In this document: one piece after another, positions 50,625 to 58,685 of the stretch
How the letters are laid out: each line of letters starts with the position of its first letter
Numbering within the stretch: the first letter of the stretch is position 1
Assembly (NCBI RefSeq): GCF_041435095.1
Contig: NZ_CP108025.1
Span: 4,526,001 to 4,590,000, forward strand
DNA: 64,000 bases
From: Kitasatospora sp. NBC_00315
GTDB lineage: Bacteria; Actinomycetota; Actinomycetes; Streptomycetales; Streptomycetaceae
Direction of reading: 5' to 3'
Notes under the pieces: generated by a model
The model's database searches: none
What the model saw: the letters and a program-made list of their open reading frames with translations, nothing else
Told to the model about the DNA's origin: nothing
Translations under genes and position numbers: made by a program

Positions 50625-52445
50625 GGTGATGTCACGGGCCGCCGTCGTGTAGGGCGGATCGGCCCGTACGACGAGGGCGACGGAACTCTCCAGGTCCAGC
50701 TCCCGGACGAGGTACGTCTGCCCCCGGTGCAGGTGGACGGCGCCGGTGTGGACGGCGGCGTGGGAGGCGGACGCGTCGACCGTGCCGAGCAGCCGTCCGG
50801 TCTCGGCCTCGACGATCTGCACCGGGCTGCCGCCGCTCCCTCGCAGGTCGACGGCGTCGGCGGCGCGCTCACGCCTGGTCCAGTACCAGGCGCCGGCCCG
50901 ACGACGCAGCAGGCCGCGCTGCTCCAGTATCGGCAGCAGAGCCGCGGTCGAGGGCCCGAACAGCTCCAGGTCGTCTTCGCTCAGTGGGAGTTCGGCCGCG
51001 GCCGCGCACAGGTGCGGGGCGAGGACGTGCGGGTTGTCCGGGTCGAGCACGGTGGCTTCGACGGGAGTGTCGAACAGTGCCTGCGGGTGGTGGACGAGGT
51101 ACGTGTCGAGCGGATCGTCGCGCGCGATCAGGATGGCCAGGGCGCCCTGGGCCTCCCGGCCGGCCCGGCCGGCCTGCTGCCAGAGCGAGGCCCTGGTGCC
51201 GGGGTAGCCGGCCATCAGCACCGCGTCGAGCCCGGAGACGTCGACCCCGAGTTCCAGGGCCGAGGTCGAGGCGAGGCCGAGCAGCCTGCCGGAGTGCAGG
51301 TCGCGCTCCAGAGCCCGGCGCTCCTCGGCCAGATAGCCGCCGCGGTAGGCGGCGACCCGGTCACCGAGCGGTCGGCCGAGTTGCTCCTGGGTCTGGAGCG
51401 CGACCAGCTCCGCGGAGCGCCGGGAGCGCACGAAGACGACCGTCCGGGTGCTGTTCTCCACGAGTTCGGTGAGCAGGTAGGCCGCTTCGGACGTGGCGGT
51501 CCGGCGGACGGGAGCGCCGTGTTCGCCGACGTTCTCGGTCAGCGGCGGCTCCCAGAGCCCGAACACCAACGGGCCGCGGGGGGAGCAGTCCTCGGTGACG
51601 GCCACGGCCGGCAGGCCGGTGAGCCGCTCCGCCGTCACCGCCGGATCGGCGGTGGTGGCCGAGGCGAGCAGGAACGTGGGCGAGGAGCCGTAGCGGGCGC
51701 ACAACCGGCGCAGCCGCCGTAGCACCTGGGCGACGTGCGAGCCGAAGACGCCCCGGTAGGTGTGGCACTCGTCGACGACCACGTATCTCAGAGTCTTCAG
51801 GAAGGAGGCCCAGCGCGCGTGGGCGGGCAGGATGCCGCGGTGCAGCATGTCCGGATTGGTCAGCACGTACGAGGCGTACTGGCGCACCCACTCCCGCTCC
51901 TCGGGCGGGGTGTCGCCGTCGTAGAGGGCGGCCCGGACCCGTGCGGGGGCGAGCTCGGCCGCCCGGCGGCGCTGGTCGGCCGCGAGCGCCTTGGTGGGCG
52001 CCAGGTACAGAGCGGTCGCGCCCCGGCCGTTGCGGGCCTCGGTGCCGTCCAGGAGGTCGCTGAGCACGGGCGCGAGGTAGCCGAGCGACTTGCCCGAGGC
52101 GGTACCTGTGGCGAGCACCACAGTTTGACCGGTTTTGGCAAGATTCATCGCCTCGGTCTGGTGGGCCCAGGGCTTCGCCACGCCCAGCGCCAGCGCGGAT
52201 GCCACGATTTCCGGCCGGATGCTGTCCGGCCAGTCGGCATGGCGGGCCCGGCGGGCGGGCAGATGCTCCGTATGGGTGAGCCGATCCGACCGTCCCCGGG
52301 CGGCGGAGAGGGTCGCTAGCAGTGCCTCGGGCGGGCGGTGACGGGGCGGCATGGGGACCCAGTGTGTCACCGGCGTGACGGAGAATCGCTGTAAGCCATC
52401 GTGCGGGCATGGCCGCAGGTGGTTGAATGAAGCCGTAACGGCCAC
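49935..52445 (-). CDS. DEAD/DEAH-box helicase with DUF1998 domain
   Basis: This 836-aa superfamily 2 helicase (MrfA/Hrq1-like) has motif I ATGTASGKS, motif II VVVDECH, motif III LLASATT, motif VI QQAGRAGR and a C-terminal DUF1998 domain with the zinc-type cluster CECDRGCPSC...KC. Related MrfA has a role in DNA repair of mitomycin damage. The N-terminal FNHLRPCPHDGL block is typical of Streptomyces orthologues, which supports the GTG at 52445; an ATG at 52352 and a longer frame to 52553 are alternatives. It is divergent from bldG and its 3' end overlaps the run-on tad frame. Confidence 0.9.
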   Translation of the reverse strand: MAVTASFNHLRPCPHDGLQRFSVTPVTHWVPMPPRHRPPEALLATLSAARGRSDRLTHTEHLPARRARHADWPDSIRPEIVASALALGVAKPWAHQTEAMNLAKTGQTVVLATGTASGKSLGYLAPVLSDLLDGTEARNGRGATALYLAPTKALAADQRRRAAELAPARVRAALYDGDTPPEEREWVRQYASYVLTNPDMLHRGILPAHARWASFLKTLRYVVVDECHTYRGVFGSHVAQVLRRLRRLCARYGSSPTFLLASATTADPAVTAERLTGLPAVAVTEDCSPRGPLVFGLWEPPLTENVGEHGAPVRRTATSEAAYLLTELVENSTRTVVFVRSRRSAELVALQTQEQLGRPLGDRVAAYRGGYLAEERRALERDLHSGRLLGLASTSALELGVDVSGLDAVLMAGYPGTRASLWQQAGRAGREAQGALAILIARDDPLDTYLVHHPQALFDTPVEATVLDPDNPHVLAPHLCAAAAELPLSEDDLELFGPSTAALLPILEQRGLLRRRAGAWYWTRRERAADAVDLRGSGGSPVQIVEAETGRLLGTVDASASHAAVHTGAVHLHRGQTYLVRELDLESSVALVVRADPPYTTAARDITSISVLSTDTTVDWGRARLSFGSVEVVNQVVGYLRKRISTGEILGESKLDLPPRTLRTRAVWWSVTEDQLLDADIPFDQLPGAAHAAEHASIGLLPLFATCDRWDIGGVSVPLHPDTQLPTVFVYDGHSGGAGFAERGFRRAAQWLTATRDAIAACECDRGCPSCVQSPKCGNGNDPLDKAAAVRLLDALLSGAPESEDATGPVSDGGVAEGGAGPDPKGGAGTGTGGRG

Positions 52446-52553
52446 ATGGCCGAGGGTCGCAGTGTCGAGGCTCGCCGCGTGCTTGTTCGGCGCGCCCAGG
52501 CTCGCGGCCACGCGGTGGCGGCCGTAAGGCCGAAGATCGCAATGACGTAGCAA
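52440..52553. promoter_or_regulatory. bldG promoter region with imperfect direct repeat
   Basis: GGCCACATGGCCGAGGGTCGC near 52441-52460 recurs imperfectly as GGCCGTAAGGCCGAAGATCGC near 52530-52550. The second copy includes a CGGCC/GGCCG stem. bldG in S. coelicolor has two promoters within about 100 bp of its start; those are expected here. Confidence 0.4.
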
Positions 52554-52573
52554 GGCAAGGTGCTGGAGGTTCC

Positions 52574-52915
52574 GTGGACCTGTCCCTGTCGACCCGTACA
52601 GTCGGCGATCGCACGGTCGTCGAGGTTGGCGGCGAGATCGATGTGTACACCGCCCCGAAGCTGCGTGAGCAGCTGGTCGAGCTCGTCAACGACGGCAACT
52701 ACCACTTGGTTGTCGACATGGAGGGCGTGGACTTCCTCGACTCGACCGGTCTCGGCGTCCTGGTGGGCGGGCTCAAGCGAGTTCGGGCACATGAGGGTTC
52801 GCTGCGCCTGGTGTGCAACCAGGAGCGCATTCTGAAGATCTTCCGGATCACCGGTCTCACCAAGGTTTTCCCGATCCACACCTCGGTGGACGACGCGGTC
52901 GAGGCGACCGACTGA
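52574..52915 (+). CDS. bldG: Anti-sigma factor antagonist BldG
   Basis: This 113-aa STAS-domain protein is the SpoIIAA-like anti-anti-sigma factor needed for aerial hyphae and antibiotic production in Streptomyces. The phosphorylated serine is Ser57 in FLDSTGLGVLVGG. GTG start with GGAGG 5-9 nt upstream. It lies before an RsbW-like kinase gene with a strong hairpin in between, matching the known bldG locus. Confidence 0.97.
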   Translation: MDLSLSTRTVGDRTVVEVGGEIDVYTAPKLREQLVELVNDGNYHLVVDMEGVDFLDSTGLGVLVGGLKRVRAHEGSLRLVCNQERILKIFRITGLTKVFPIHTSVDDAVEATD

Positions 52916-52926
52916 TTCCGCTGGGT

Positions 52927-52958
52927 GGGGCGACGGGACCGACCGGTCCCGTCGCCCC
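52927..52958 (+). terminator. Terminator/attenuator between bldG and the kinase-like gene
   Basis: A perfect 14-bp stem (52927-52940 with 52945-52958, starting GGGGCGACGGG) with a GACC loop. bldG is transcribed both alone and with the downstream gene in S. coelicolor, which would be explained by partial termination here. Confidence 0.8.
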
Positions 52959-53033
52959 CACAAGGGGTCGGCCGTGGTCGGCCCTCGGGGCCGGCCTGGC
53001 CGGCTCGTGGTCGGAGAATCCCGAGGGGGAGAC

Positions 53034-53447
53034 ATGGCAACGGTCGAACTTCGATTCAGTGCGCTTCCCGAGCACGTGCGCACAGCCCGGCTGGTGGCCG
53101 CGGCGGTGGCAAGACGTGCCGGAGTCGACGAGTCGGTGCTCGACGAGGTGCGACTCGCGGTCGGCGAGGCGTGCTCCCGCGCGGTGGGCCTTCACCAGCG
53201 TGCCGGGCTTACGGGCGCCGTCCGGGTGGCTCTTACCGACCAGGAGAAGCGTTTCCTCATCGAGGTCGAGGACGAGGCCGGCCCGCTGGCCGTTCCGGGG
53301 CCCGGTGCCCTGGACGACGCCGACGAGGACGCGCTCGGTCTCGCCGTGATCAGTGGCCTGGTCGAGGATCTTGAGGTCAGCGCCGGTGTGAGTGGCGGTC
53401 TGGTCCGGATGAGCTGGCCGGTATCGGTCGACGCGCTGGCGCGCTGA
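53034..53447 (+). CDS. RsbW-like anti-sigma kinase-fold protein (ApgA/SCO3548-like)
   Basis: This 137-aa GHKL ATPase-fold protein resembles the anti-sigma factor encoded beside bldG (SCO3548, called ApgA as I recall). The N box reads DEVRLAVGEACSRAVG: the Asn normally binding Mg-ATP (EAxxNA) is Arg, so kinase activity is doubtful while partner binding may persist. ATG 53034 follows GAGGGGGAG. Reported work describes antagonistic interaction of BldG and this protein; the same pairing is expected here. Confidence 0.88.
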   Translation: MATVELRFSALPEHVRTARLVAAAVARRAGVDESVLDEVRLAVGEACSRAVGLHQRAGLTGAVRVALTDQEKRFLIEVEDEAGPLAVPGPGALDDADEDALGLAVISGLVEDLEVSAGVSGGLVRMSWPVSVDALAR

Positions 53448-53976
53448 GCGCCGACTGTCTTCAGAGCTTCCGTTCCGACGCCGCTCTTGCGAGCACACGT
53501 CCACGAGGACGTGGGCCGGCTGCGGGCCTGCTCGCCGTGCCGTGCTGCTCGGTCGCGCCCGCCAGCCACCTCGAGTGCGCGGGGTTTTGGCGCTGGTGTG
53601 CGCCCGCCGGTGTGACCGCGTCCGGGGTGTGCCCTCACCCGGCCGCGGCGTCCTTGCCATGCCCGGCGTCCGGCCGTACCCGTCCCCGCCGGGCATGCTC
53701 CCCGCGGCCCTTTGCCACGCCCGCGCCCTTGTTGGCCCTGTCCTGCGTGCCGGGCCCGCCGTCGGTGTCCTCCCCCCTCCCCCTCCATGCCACGGTCGCC
53801 GTGGGTGCCGTAGCTGCCGTGGTGGCGCGCCGGCCCTGTCGGGGCCAGGGCTCGCGCATCCGGTCATGGTTGACAGATTGTTGAATCCGGCGGTTCTCTG
53901 CTCTCTGGGGCGATCGGATCGGATCCGTCGGAATTGAGGGGGGAGCACCCAGCGGATACGCATCCTTTGGCCTGCC
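53448..53976. other. Gap between the RsbW-like gene and the cyclophilin-like gene
   Basis: No supported gene. A TTGACA-like hexamer is at 53870-53875, but the spaced -10 candidate is weak. CCGGCG-rich stretches around 53640-53700 can fold into several hairpins, none clearly a terminator. Confidence 0.4.
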
Positions 53977-54048
53977 GCCGAGGCGACGGCCACCTTGAAG
54001 CGGACACTCACTGCCGAGGCGATGGCCACCTTGAAGCGGACACCCACC
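53977..54048 (+). repeat. 36-bp in-frame tandem duplication in the cyclophilin-like gene
   Basis: Copies at 53977-54012 and 54013-54048 differ at three positions visible by eye (GCGACGG/GCGATGG and two C/T changes near the end). Translated, each gives AEA(T/M)ATLKRT(L/P)T, followed by a partial third AEA. Confidence 0.85.
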
Positions 54049-54354
54049 GCCGAGGCCCTCTGGGACGTACTGCCCCTCAGTTCCTCGGCGAACACCTGGG
54101 GCGAAGAGGTGTACTTCGGTACCCCGATCAGCGTGCCGCAGGAGGCGCACGCCCAGGTGGTGGTCGAGCCGGGCGTCGTGACCTTCTGGACGGACGGGGA
54201 CAGCCCGGCGCTGCCGTACGGGCCGACGTCCGTCTCGCGGGCCGGCGACTGCAGGCTGGCCGGCCCTTGCAACGTCCTGGGCGCGCTGGAGGGTGACGCG
54301 AAGGTGCTGCGCACGGTCCGGCCGGGCGATGCGATCCGGGTCGAGCGGGCCTGA
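53995..54354 (+). CDS. Cyclophilin-like fold protein
   Basis: The protein resembles the small cyclophilin-like (TM1367-type) family: ALWDVLPLSSSANTWGEEVY, then FGTPISVPQEAHAQ and the C-terminal CNVLGALEGDAKVLRTVRPG. Activity unknown. The homologous reading frame extends upstream as RIRILWPAAEATATL, but no standard start codon precedes it: after a good GAGGGGGGAG (53937-53945) the expected position reads ATA (53956). Available starts are TTG 53995 and ATG 54022, both inside the 36-bp duplication. The gene may have lost its original start. Confidence 0.65.
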   Translation: MKRTLTAEAMATLKRTPTAEALWDVLPLSSSANTWGEEVYFGTPISVPQEAHAQVVVEPGVVTFWTDGDSPALPYGPTSVSRAGDCRLAGPCNVLGALEGDAKVLRTVRPGDAIRVERA

Positions 54355-54505
54355 GCCGGGAGCGAGCGGGCCGGGCGCCGAAGGGGACTCGCCGCCGGAC
54401 GGACCGGGCGCCGTCGGGCACCGGCCCTGAGCGGGGACGGAGCAGTTGCGAACGGGGGCCGTGTAGGTTCGCTGTTCGACGACCGCAACCGAAAGGGCTC
54501 TCCCG

Positions 54506-55270
54506 GTGAACAAGCGACAGCTGGCCGTACCCGCGCTGGGCGCACTGCTCGCGCTCGGCGCCGTCGGGTGCGGCGGTGACAACAGCGCTCAGCAGAACGC
54601 CTGGGCGACGGGTGTCTGCGACGCGGCCAAGGACCCGATCGCCCAGGCGCAGGCCGCTCTGGGTGACACCGGCCAGGTCAAGGCGGCCGAGGTGCCGGCC
54701 GATCTGCAGAAGCGGCTCTCCGCCGACGTCGCCCGGCTGGCCAAGACCAACCAGCAGATCGCCGAGGCCATCGACAAGGCCGGCGCGCCCAAGGTCGACA
54801 ACGGCGCCGGCCTGCAGAAGGACGCCGTCGACGAGCTGAACCGGGCCGCGCAGGGCTACCTGGACGTCCAGAAGAAGCTGGACGCACTGCCCACCACGGA
54901 CCAGGCGAAGTTCGCGGACGGTCTGCGCAGTGTCGGTGACCAGGTGCAGCAGCTGGCGACGCTCTCGACGCAGGCCCAGAACAAGCTCCAGACCGGCGAG
55001 CTCGGAGCGGCGATGGCGAAGCAGCCCGGCTGCAAGCCCGTCCCCGCCGGCGCGAACGCCGCGTCCGGGAGCCCCGCGTCCGGGAGCCCCGCTGCGGTAG
55101 ACGGCACCGTAACCACCCCCGGCGCTACCCCGGGAGCGGCAGGAACACCGGCTGCGGACGGCGCATCCCCGTCCGCCACCGCCACCGACGCCGGTGCCCC
55201 GGCAGCGTCACCGTCCTCGCCCACCGCCACCGCCACCGCTCCGTCCTCGCCCACCGCCTCGGCCGGCTGA
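54506..55270 (+). CDS. Small secreted lipoprotein
   Basis: This 254-aa protein starts with a signal peptide (MNKRQLAVPALGALLALGAV) and a near-lipobox AVGC with Cys22, so it is probably lipid-anchored. A helical domain with DAAKDPIAQAQAALGDTGQ and several amphipathic helices follows, then a 75-residue Ala/Pro/Ser/Thr tail. This matches small secreted proteins upstream of the methyltransferase in Streptomyces. Function unknown. GTG start with GAAAGGG upstream. Confidence 0.8.
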   Translation: MNKRQLAVPALGALLALGAVGCGGDNSAQQNAWATGVCDAAKDPIAQAQAALGDTGQVKAAEVPADLQKRLSADVARLAKTNQQIAEAIDKAGAPKVDNGAGLQKDAVDELNRAAQGYLDVQKKLDALPTTDQAKFADGLRSVGDQVQQLATLSTQAQNKLQTGELGAAMAKQPGCKPVPAGANAASGSPASGSPAAVDGTVTTPGATPGAAGTPAADGASPSATATDAGAPAASPSSPTATATAPSSPTASAG

Positions 55271-55299
55271 CGCCCCGCACCGCCGCCGCCAGTCGGCCA

Positions 55300-55380
55300 G
55301 TCCGCCGTCCGCCGTCCGCCGTCCGCCGTCCGCCGTCCGCCGTCCGCCGTCCGCCGTCCGCCGTCCGCCGTCCGCCGTCC
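55300..55380. repeat. GTCCGCC heptamer minisatellite, 11.5 copies
   Basis: Eleven perfect consecutive GTCCGCC units (55300-55376) plus GTCC. Located 30 bp after the lipoprotein gene and 105 bp before the methyltransferase gene. A 7-bp unit shifts reading frame with every copy, so it does not encode a stable peptide. Confidence 0.95.
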
Positions 55381-55485
55381 TCCCGCGCCGTCCACACCCG
55401 TGACCGGTGCAGTCCACCGCCGCCACCCCGGTCGACCGGCGCGCGCCACGTCGGCCGGGGGCGGCGACCGCGAGACAATGGGCGG

Positions 55486-57033
55486 GTGACCAGTAGCCCT
55501 CTTCCTGACCCGACCCGTCTCGCCAAGCTGCGCGAGGCGCTGCTCGCCGCCTCGTACACCGCGGACGGCTGCCTCGACCTGCTCGGGCCCACCGGCTACG
55601 CGGCGTTGGCACGCAGCGAGGCTGTGCCCGCCCTGCGTGCCACCCGGGGAGGCAGCCCGCTGGAGACACTGGTGCGGCTGTTCCTGCTGCAACAGCCCGT
55701 GCCGTACGCGGCGGCCGCCGCCGCGCTTCCCGTCGAGGACTGCCTCGCCGACGGCTGGCTTCGGCCCGACGGAGATCTGGTGCGGGCCACCGTGGACGTC
55801 CGCCCGTACGCCAACGAGGTCGCCGGCCTGCCGAGTTCGGACGCCTGGGTGGTGTCCGACCTGGGCTGTTCCGTCGGCGGAGCGGGCGGGATCGGCTCGG
55901 GGGAGACCGCGCACGGCGTGGCGCGCAAGGAACTGGTGCTCGGCGTGGGCGGGGCGTCCACCACGCTGGCGAACATCGCGGTCCGCCGCCCCGTGCGGGC
56001 GGCGCTCGACCTGGGCGCCGGCTCCGGCGTGCAGGCCCTGCACGCCGCGCGCCACGCGCAGCGGGTCACCGCCACCGACCTCAACCCGCGTGCCCTGCGC
56101 TTCACCGAGCTGACCCTGGCGCTGTCCGGCTTCGACAACACCGCCACGGCCGAGGGCAGTCTCTTCGAGCCGGTCGATGACCGGAAGTTCGACCTGATCG
56201 TCTCCAATCCGCCGTTCGTCATCTCGCCCGGCAGTCGCTTCACCTACCGCGACGGCGGGATGGCCGGCGACGACCTCTGCCGCCGCATCGTCCGGGGCGC
56301 CGCCGCGCACCTGGAGCCGGGCGGCTACTGCCAGCTGCTCGCGAACTGGCAGCACGTCAGGGGCGAGGACTGGCACGACCGGCTGGCCGGCTGGGTGGCG
56401 GGAACCGGGTTGGACGCCTGGGTCGTCCAGCGGGAGGTCCAGGACGTCGCGCAGTACGCCGAACTGTGGCTGCGCGACGGTGGCGATCACCGCGGTCCGG
56501 GCGGTGACTACCAGGCCCGGTACGGCGAGTGGCTGGACGCCTTCGAGGCGGCGGACGTAGAGGGCATCGGCTTCGGCTGGATCACGCTGCGGGCGGGCGG
56601 CTCGCAGAGCCCGACCGTACGGGTGGAGGAGTGGCCGCACTCCGTCGAGCAGCCGCTCGGCCCGCACATCGAGAACTGGTTCGCCCGGCAGGACTTCCTC
56701 CACTCCCACGACGACGCGGGGCTGCTGGACACCCGGTACGTGCTGTCCGCGGACGTCGACCAGGAGCAGATCGGCCGCCCCGGCGCGGAGGACCCGGAGC
56801 ACGTGATCCTGCGCCACAACCGCGGCATGCGCCGGGCGACGAAGGTCGACACGGTGGGCGCCGGCTTCGTCGGGGCCTGCGACGGGAGCCTGACGGCCGG
56901 CGAGATCGTGGACGCGATCGCCCACCTGCTGGACGAGGACCGGGTGGTCCTGCGGGATCAGGTACCGCAGTCGCTGCGGCTGCTGACCGAGCAGGGGTTC
57001 GTGGAGCCGGCGGCTCTCGGAGCGGTCGGCTGA
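55486..57033 (+). CDS. SAM-dependent methyltransferase (HemK/RsmC-like)
   Basis: This 515-aa class I methyltransferase has motif I ALDLGAGSGVQAL at about 173-185, the acidic motif II ATDLNPRAL and the N-methyltransferase motif IV SNPPF at 240-244, which in HemK/PrmC and RsmC types targets Gln or exocyclic amines of nucleic acid. The N-terminal 110 residues and C-terminal 150 residues are extra domains. The substrate is unknown. The GTG at 55486 is 30 bp past the end of a GGCGG-rich leader. In this genus it lies between the lipoprotein gene and topA. Confidence 0.87.
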   Translation: MTSSPLPDPTRLAKLREALLAASYTADGCLDLLGPTGYAALARSEAVPALRATRGGSPLETLVRLFLLQQPVPYAAAAAALPVEDCLADGWLRPDGDLVRATVDVRPYANEVAGLPSSDAWVVSDLGCSVGGAGGIGSGETAHGVARKELVLGVGGASTTLANIAVRRPVRAALDLGAGSGVQALHAARHAQRVTATDLNPRALRFTELTLALSGFDNTATAEGSLFEPVDDRKFDLIVSNPPFVISPGSRFTYRDGGMAGDDLCRRIVRGAAAHLEPGGYCQLLANWQHVRGEDWHDRLAGWVAGTGLDAWVVQREVQDVAQYAELWLRDGGDHRGPGGDYQARYGEWLDAFEAADVEGIGFGWITLRAGGSQSPTVRVEEWPHSVEQPLGPHIENWFARQDFLHSHDDAGLLDTRYVLSADVDQEQIGRPGAEDPEHVILRHNRGMRRATKVDTVGAGFVGACDGSLTAGEIVDAIAHLLDEDRVVLRDQVPQSLRLLTEQGFVEPAALGAVG

Positions 57034-57439
57034 GCCCGGAGCCGGCGGCCCTCGGGGTGTCCGGCTGATGCACGCAGCCGGTCGGCCCGGAGGCCGGCCG
57101 ATCGCGCCCGGCCGGACGGCCGCCGCGCTCGCCGCTCCATCCCGTCCCGTTCCATCCCGTCCCGCTCCGGCGCGCTCGCCGCTCCACCCCGTCCCACTCC
57201 GGCGCGCTCGCCGCTCCGCATGCGTGTCCCGCTCCGCCCACGCGTGCCGCTCCGGCGTGCCCCGCCGCGCCGGTTGCCGTTCACGTTCCCGCCCCCGTCG
57301 GTTCGGCTCCCGTACGGCGGACGTCGGTCGGGCGTTGTCCCCGCACTGCGACGCTCTCTCCGTCGGAATCTCTGTCCACAGGCTGTGGACGGCGATCCCG
57401 GAACCGGATCGGCTGTGGACAGAGCGGGGGAGCGCTGCG
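57034..57439. other. Gap before the DUF3592-like gene with 14-mer repeats and DnaA-box-like sites
   Basis: GCGCTCGCCGCTCC occurs three times (57123-57136, 57170-57183, 57202-57215), interleaved with CATCCCGTCCC-type units. No gene is supported before 57440. A cluster of DnaA-box-like sequences lies at 57373-57421. Confidence 0.6.
57373..57421. promoter_or_regulatory. Cluster of three DnaA-box-like sequences
   Basis: TGTCCACA (57373-57380, plus), TGTGGAC (57384-57390, minus orientation) and TGTGGACA (57414-57421, minus). The core matches the TTGTCCACA type used in Streptomyces. They lie 19-67 bp before the next gene. Confidence 0.5.
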
Positions 57440-57925
57440 GTGGAGACACCCACGGGGATGGCGGCGGGGGTCGTACTGGCGCTCTTCGGAGGCGCACTGC
57501 TGTTCTGGTGCGCCTGTGAAGTGCGTCTTCGCCACCGTCTGCGGCGGGTCGGTGTGCCGGTCCCGGCCCAGGTGGTCGCGGACGGCGACGCCCACGGCGC
57601 GCTGGACAGCGCACCGTTGCTGGCCTTCGCCACCCTGCCCTCGGTGGGTGGCCCGCAGCTGGCGGGCCTCATGACCGTCGGGGCGGGGGGCCGTAGCGAA
57701 GCCGTCGTCACCCGGCCACGTGGGCACACGCCGTTGCGGCGCCCGGCCCGGTTCGGCGTCGGTACGACGGTGCAGGTGGCATACGATCCCCGGCGCCCGA
57801 GCCGGGTGGTGCTGATCGCCGGGGAGAGCGGGTCGACGCTGCTGGTGGACGGGTTCTGGGTGGTGCTGGGCGCCGCGAGCCTGCTGGGCGGCCTCGCACT
57901 GCTGGCCTCCCTCGCGTCCGGCTGA
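57440..57925 (+). CDS. DUF3592-like small membrane protein
   Basis: This 161-aa protein has an N-terminal transmembrane helix (GMAAGVVLALFGGALLFWCA), a central soluble beta-rich part with PARFGVGTTVQVAYDPRRPS and a C-terminal helix (FWVVLGAASLLGGLALLAS). The V-x-YDP(R/x) pattern is typical of DUF3592. Function unknown. GTG 57440 follows GGGGGAG; the open frame extends far upstream but through repeats. Confidence 0.75.
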   Translation: METPTGMAAGVVLALFGGALLFWCACEVRLRHRLRRVGVPVPAQVVADGDAHGALDSAPLLAFATLPSVGGPQLAGLMTVGAGGRSEAVVTRPRGHTPLRRPARFGVGTTVQVAYDPRRPSRVVLIAGESGSTLLVDGFWVVLGAASLLGGLALLASLASG

Positions 57926-58396
57926 GGGGTCTGCCCGGGCGGACCCGCGCCGGTCGGACGCACCTGCTCCGAGCCTGGTTCGTAGACCCGGCGGTCCGGC
58001 GGGTCGGCAGCCCGCGAGTCCGCCAGCCCGCGAGTCCGCGAGTCCGCCAGTCCGGCGGTCCGGCGGTCCGGCGGTCAACGGTCCGGCAGTCGGGCAGTCC
58101 GGACCCGGGCCCTCCGGTGGCCGCGACCGCCTGGAGTCCCGGCGTCCCGGCGCCCTCGTACCGTCCAGCCGCAGGCTTCGCCGGTGCCTCCCGGCAGCCG
58201 ATGCCGTCTCGTACCGGACGATCCCGTGGCGGTCGACGCACGGCCGCCACCCGTCCGCGACCAGTCCGGGGCCCGTCAGCGAGCCGTCCGCCATCCCTCC
58301 GCCATCCGTCCGCCACGCCTCCGCGACCCGCCTGCGACCCGCCGACCTACGGCCCGCGCGGCCGCTGCGAGACAGCCGTCGACCGCCGGTTATCGC
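57926..58396. repeat. Low-complexity gap with 9-bp periodic GTCCG repeats
   Basis: Between about 57990 and 58110 units such as CGAGTCCGC, CCAGTCCGG and CGGTCCGG follow each other every 7-9 bp. No gene is supported. A palindrome at 58397-58422 and the topA leader follow. Confidence 0.6.
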
Positions 58397-58422
58397 GATG
58401 ACAGATTCTGAAATCTGTCATC
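58397..58422. promoter_or_regulatory. Perfect 11-bp palindrome upstream of topA
   Basis: GATGACAGATT (58397-58407) and AATCTGTCATC (58412-58422) are exact complements around CTGA. It is AT-rich against a GC-rich background, 264-289 bp before the topA start; an operator is the simplest reading. Confidence 0.6.
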
Positions 58423-58685
58423 CCATCCTACTGAAACCCGCCGAAGCACCCCCTCTGCGCGGCACGATCCTCCATCATCGGGTTACCGTTCGAGTGGCGT
58501 CGGGCGGCCTTGCCGGTGAAAAAGTGCGATCCGTCCGTTTGACAAGGGTGGCCGGGGTACGGTCACACTCCGCTGGTGGGGTCGTCGCGCAGCGGCAGCC
58601 CCGGACGGTGGTGAGGTCGGGCGGAGCGGCATCCGTACTGCCCGCGCCGACCAGCTCACGTAACGACCGGGAGAGAAGAGCGAAG

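Noticed and set aside
53542..53937. 131-codon plus-strand frame in the gap after the RsbW-like gene
   Set aside because: Pro/Arg/Cys-rich translation without a domain or ribosome-binding site; other frames are equally open.
53977..54048. 36-bp repeat as a CRISPR unit
   Set aside because: The copies are directly adjacent with no spacers and lie in frame within a coding sequence; no cas genes are present.
55300..55380. Heptamer array as CRISPR or origin iterons
   Set aside because: No spacers and a 7-bp unit without a recognised protein-binding site; a simple minisatellite explains it.
54856..57963. 1035-codon minus-strand frame across the lipoprotein and methyltransferase genes
   Set aside because: Antisense shadow; part of its translation is the heptamer repeat (RRTADGG), and the plus strand carries a clear methyltransferase.
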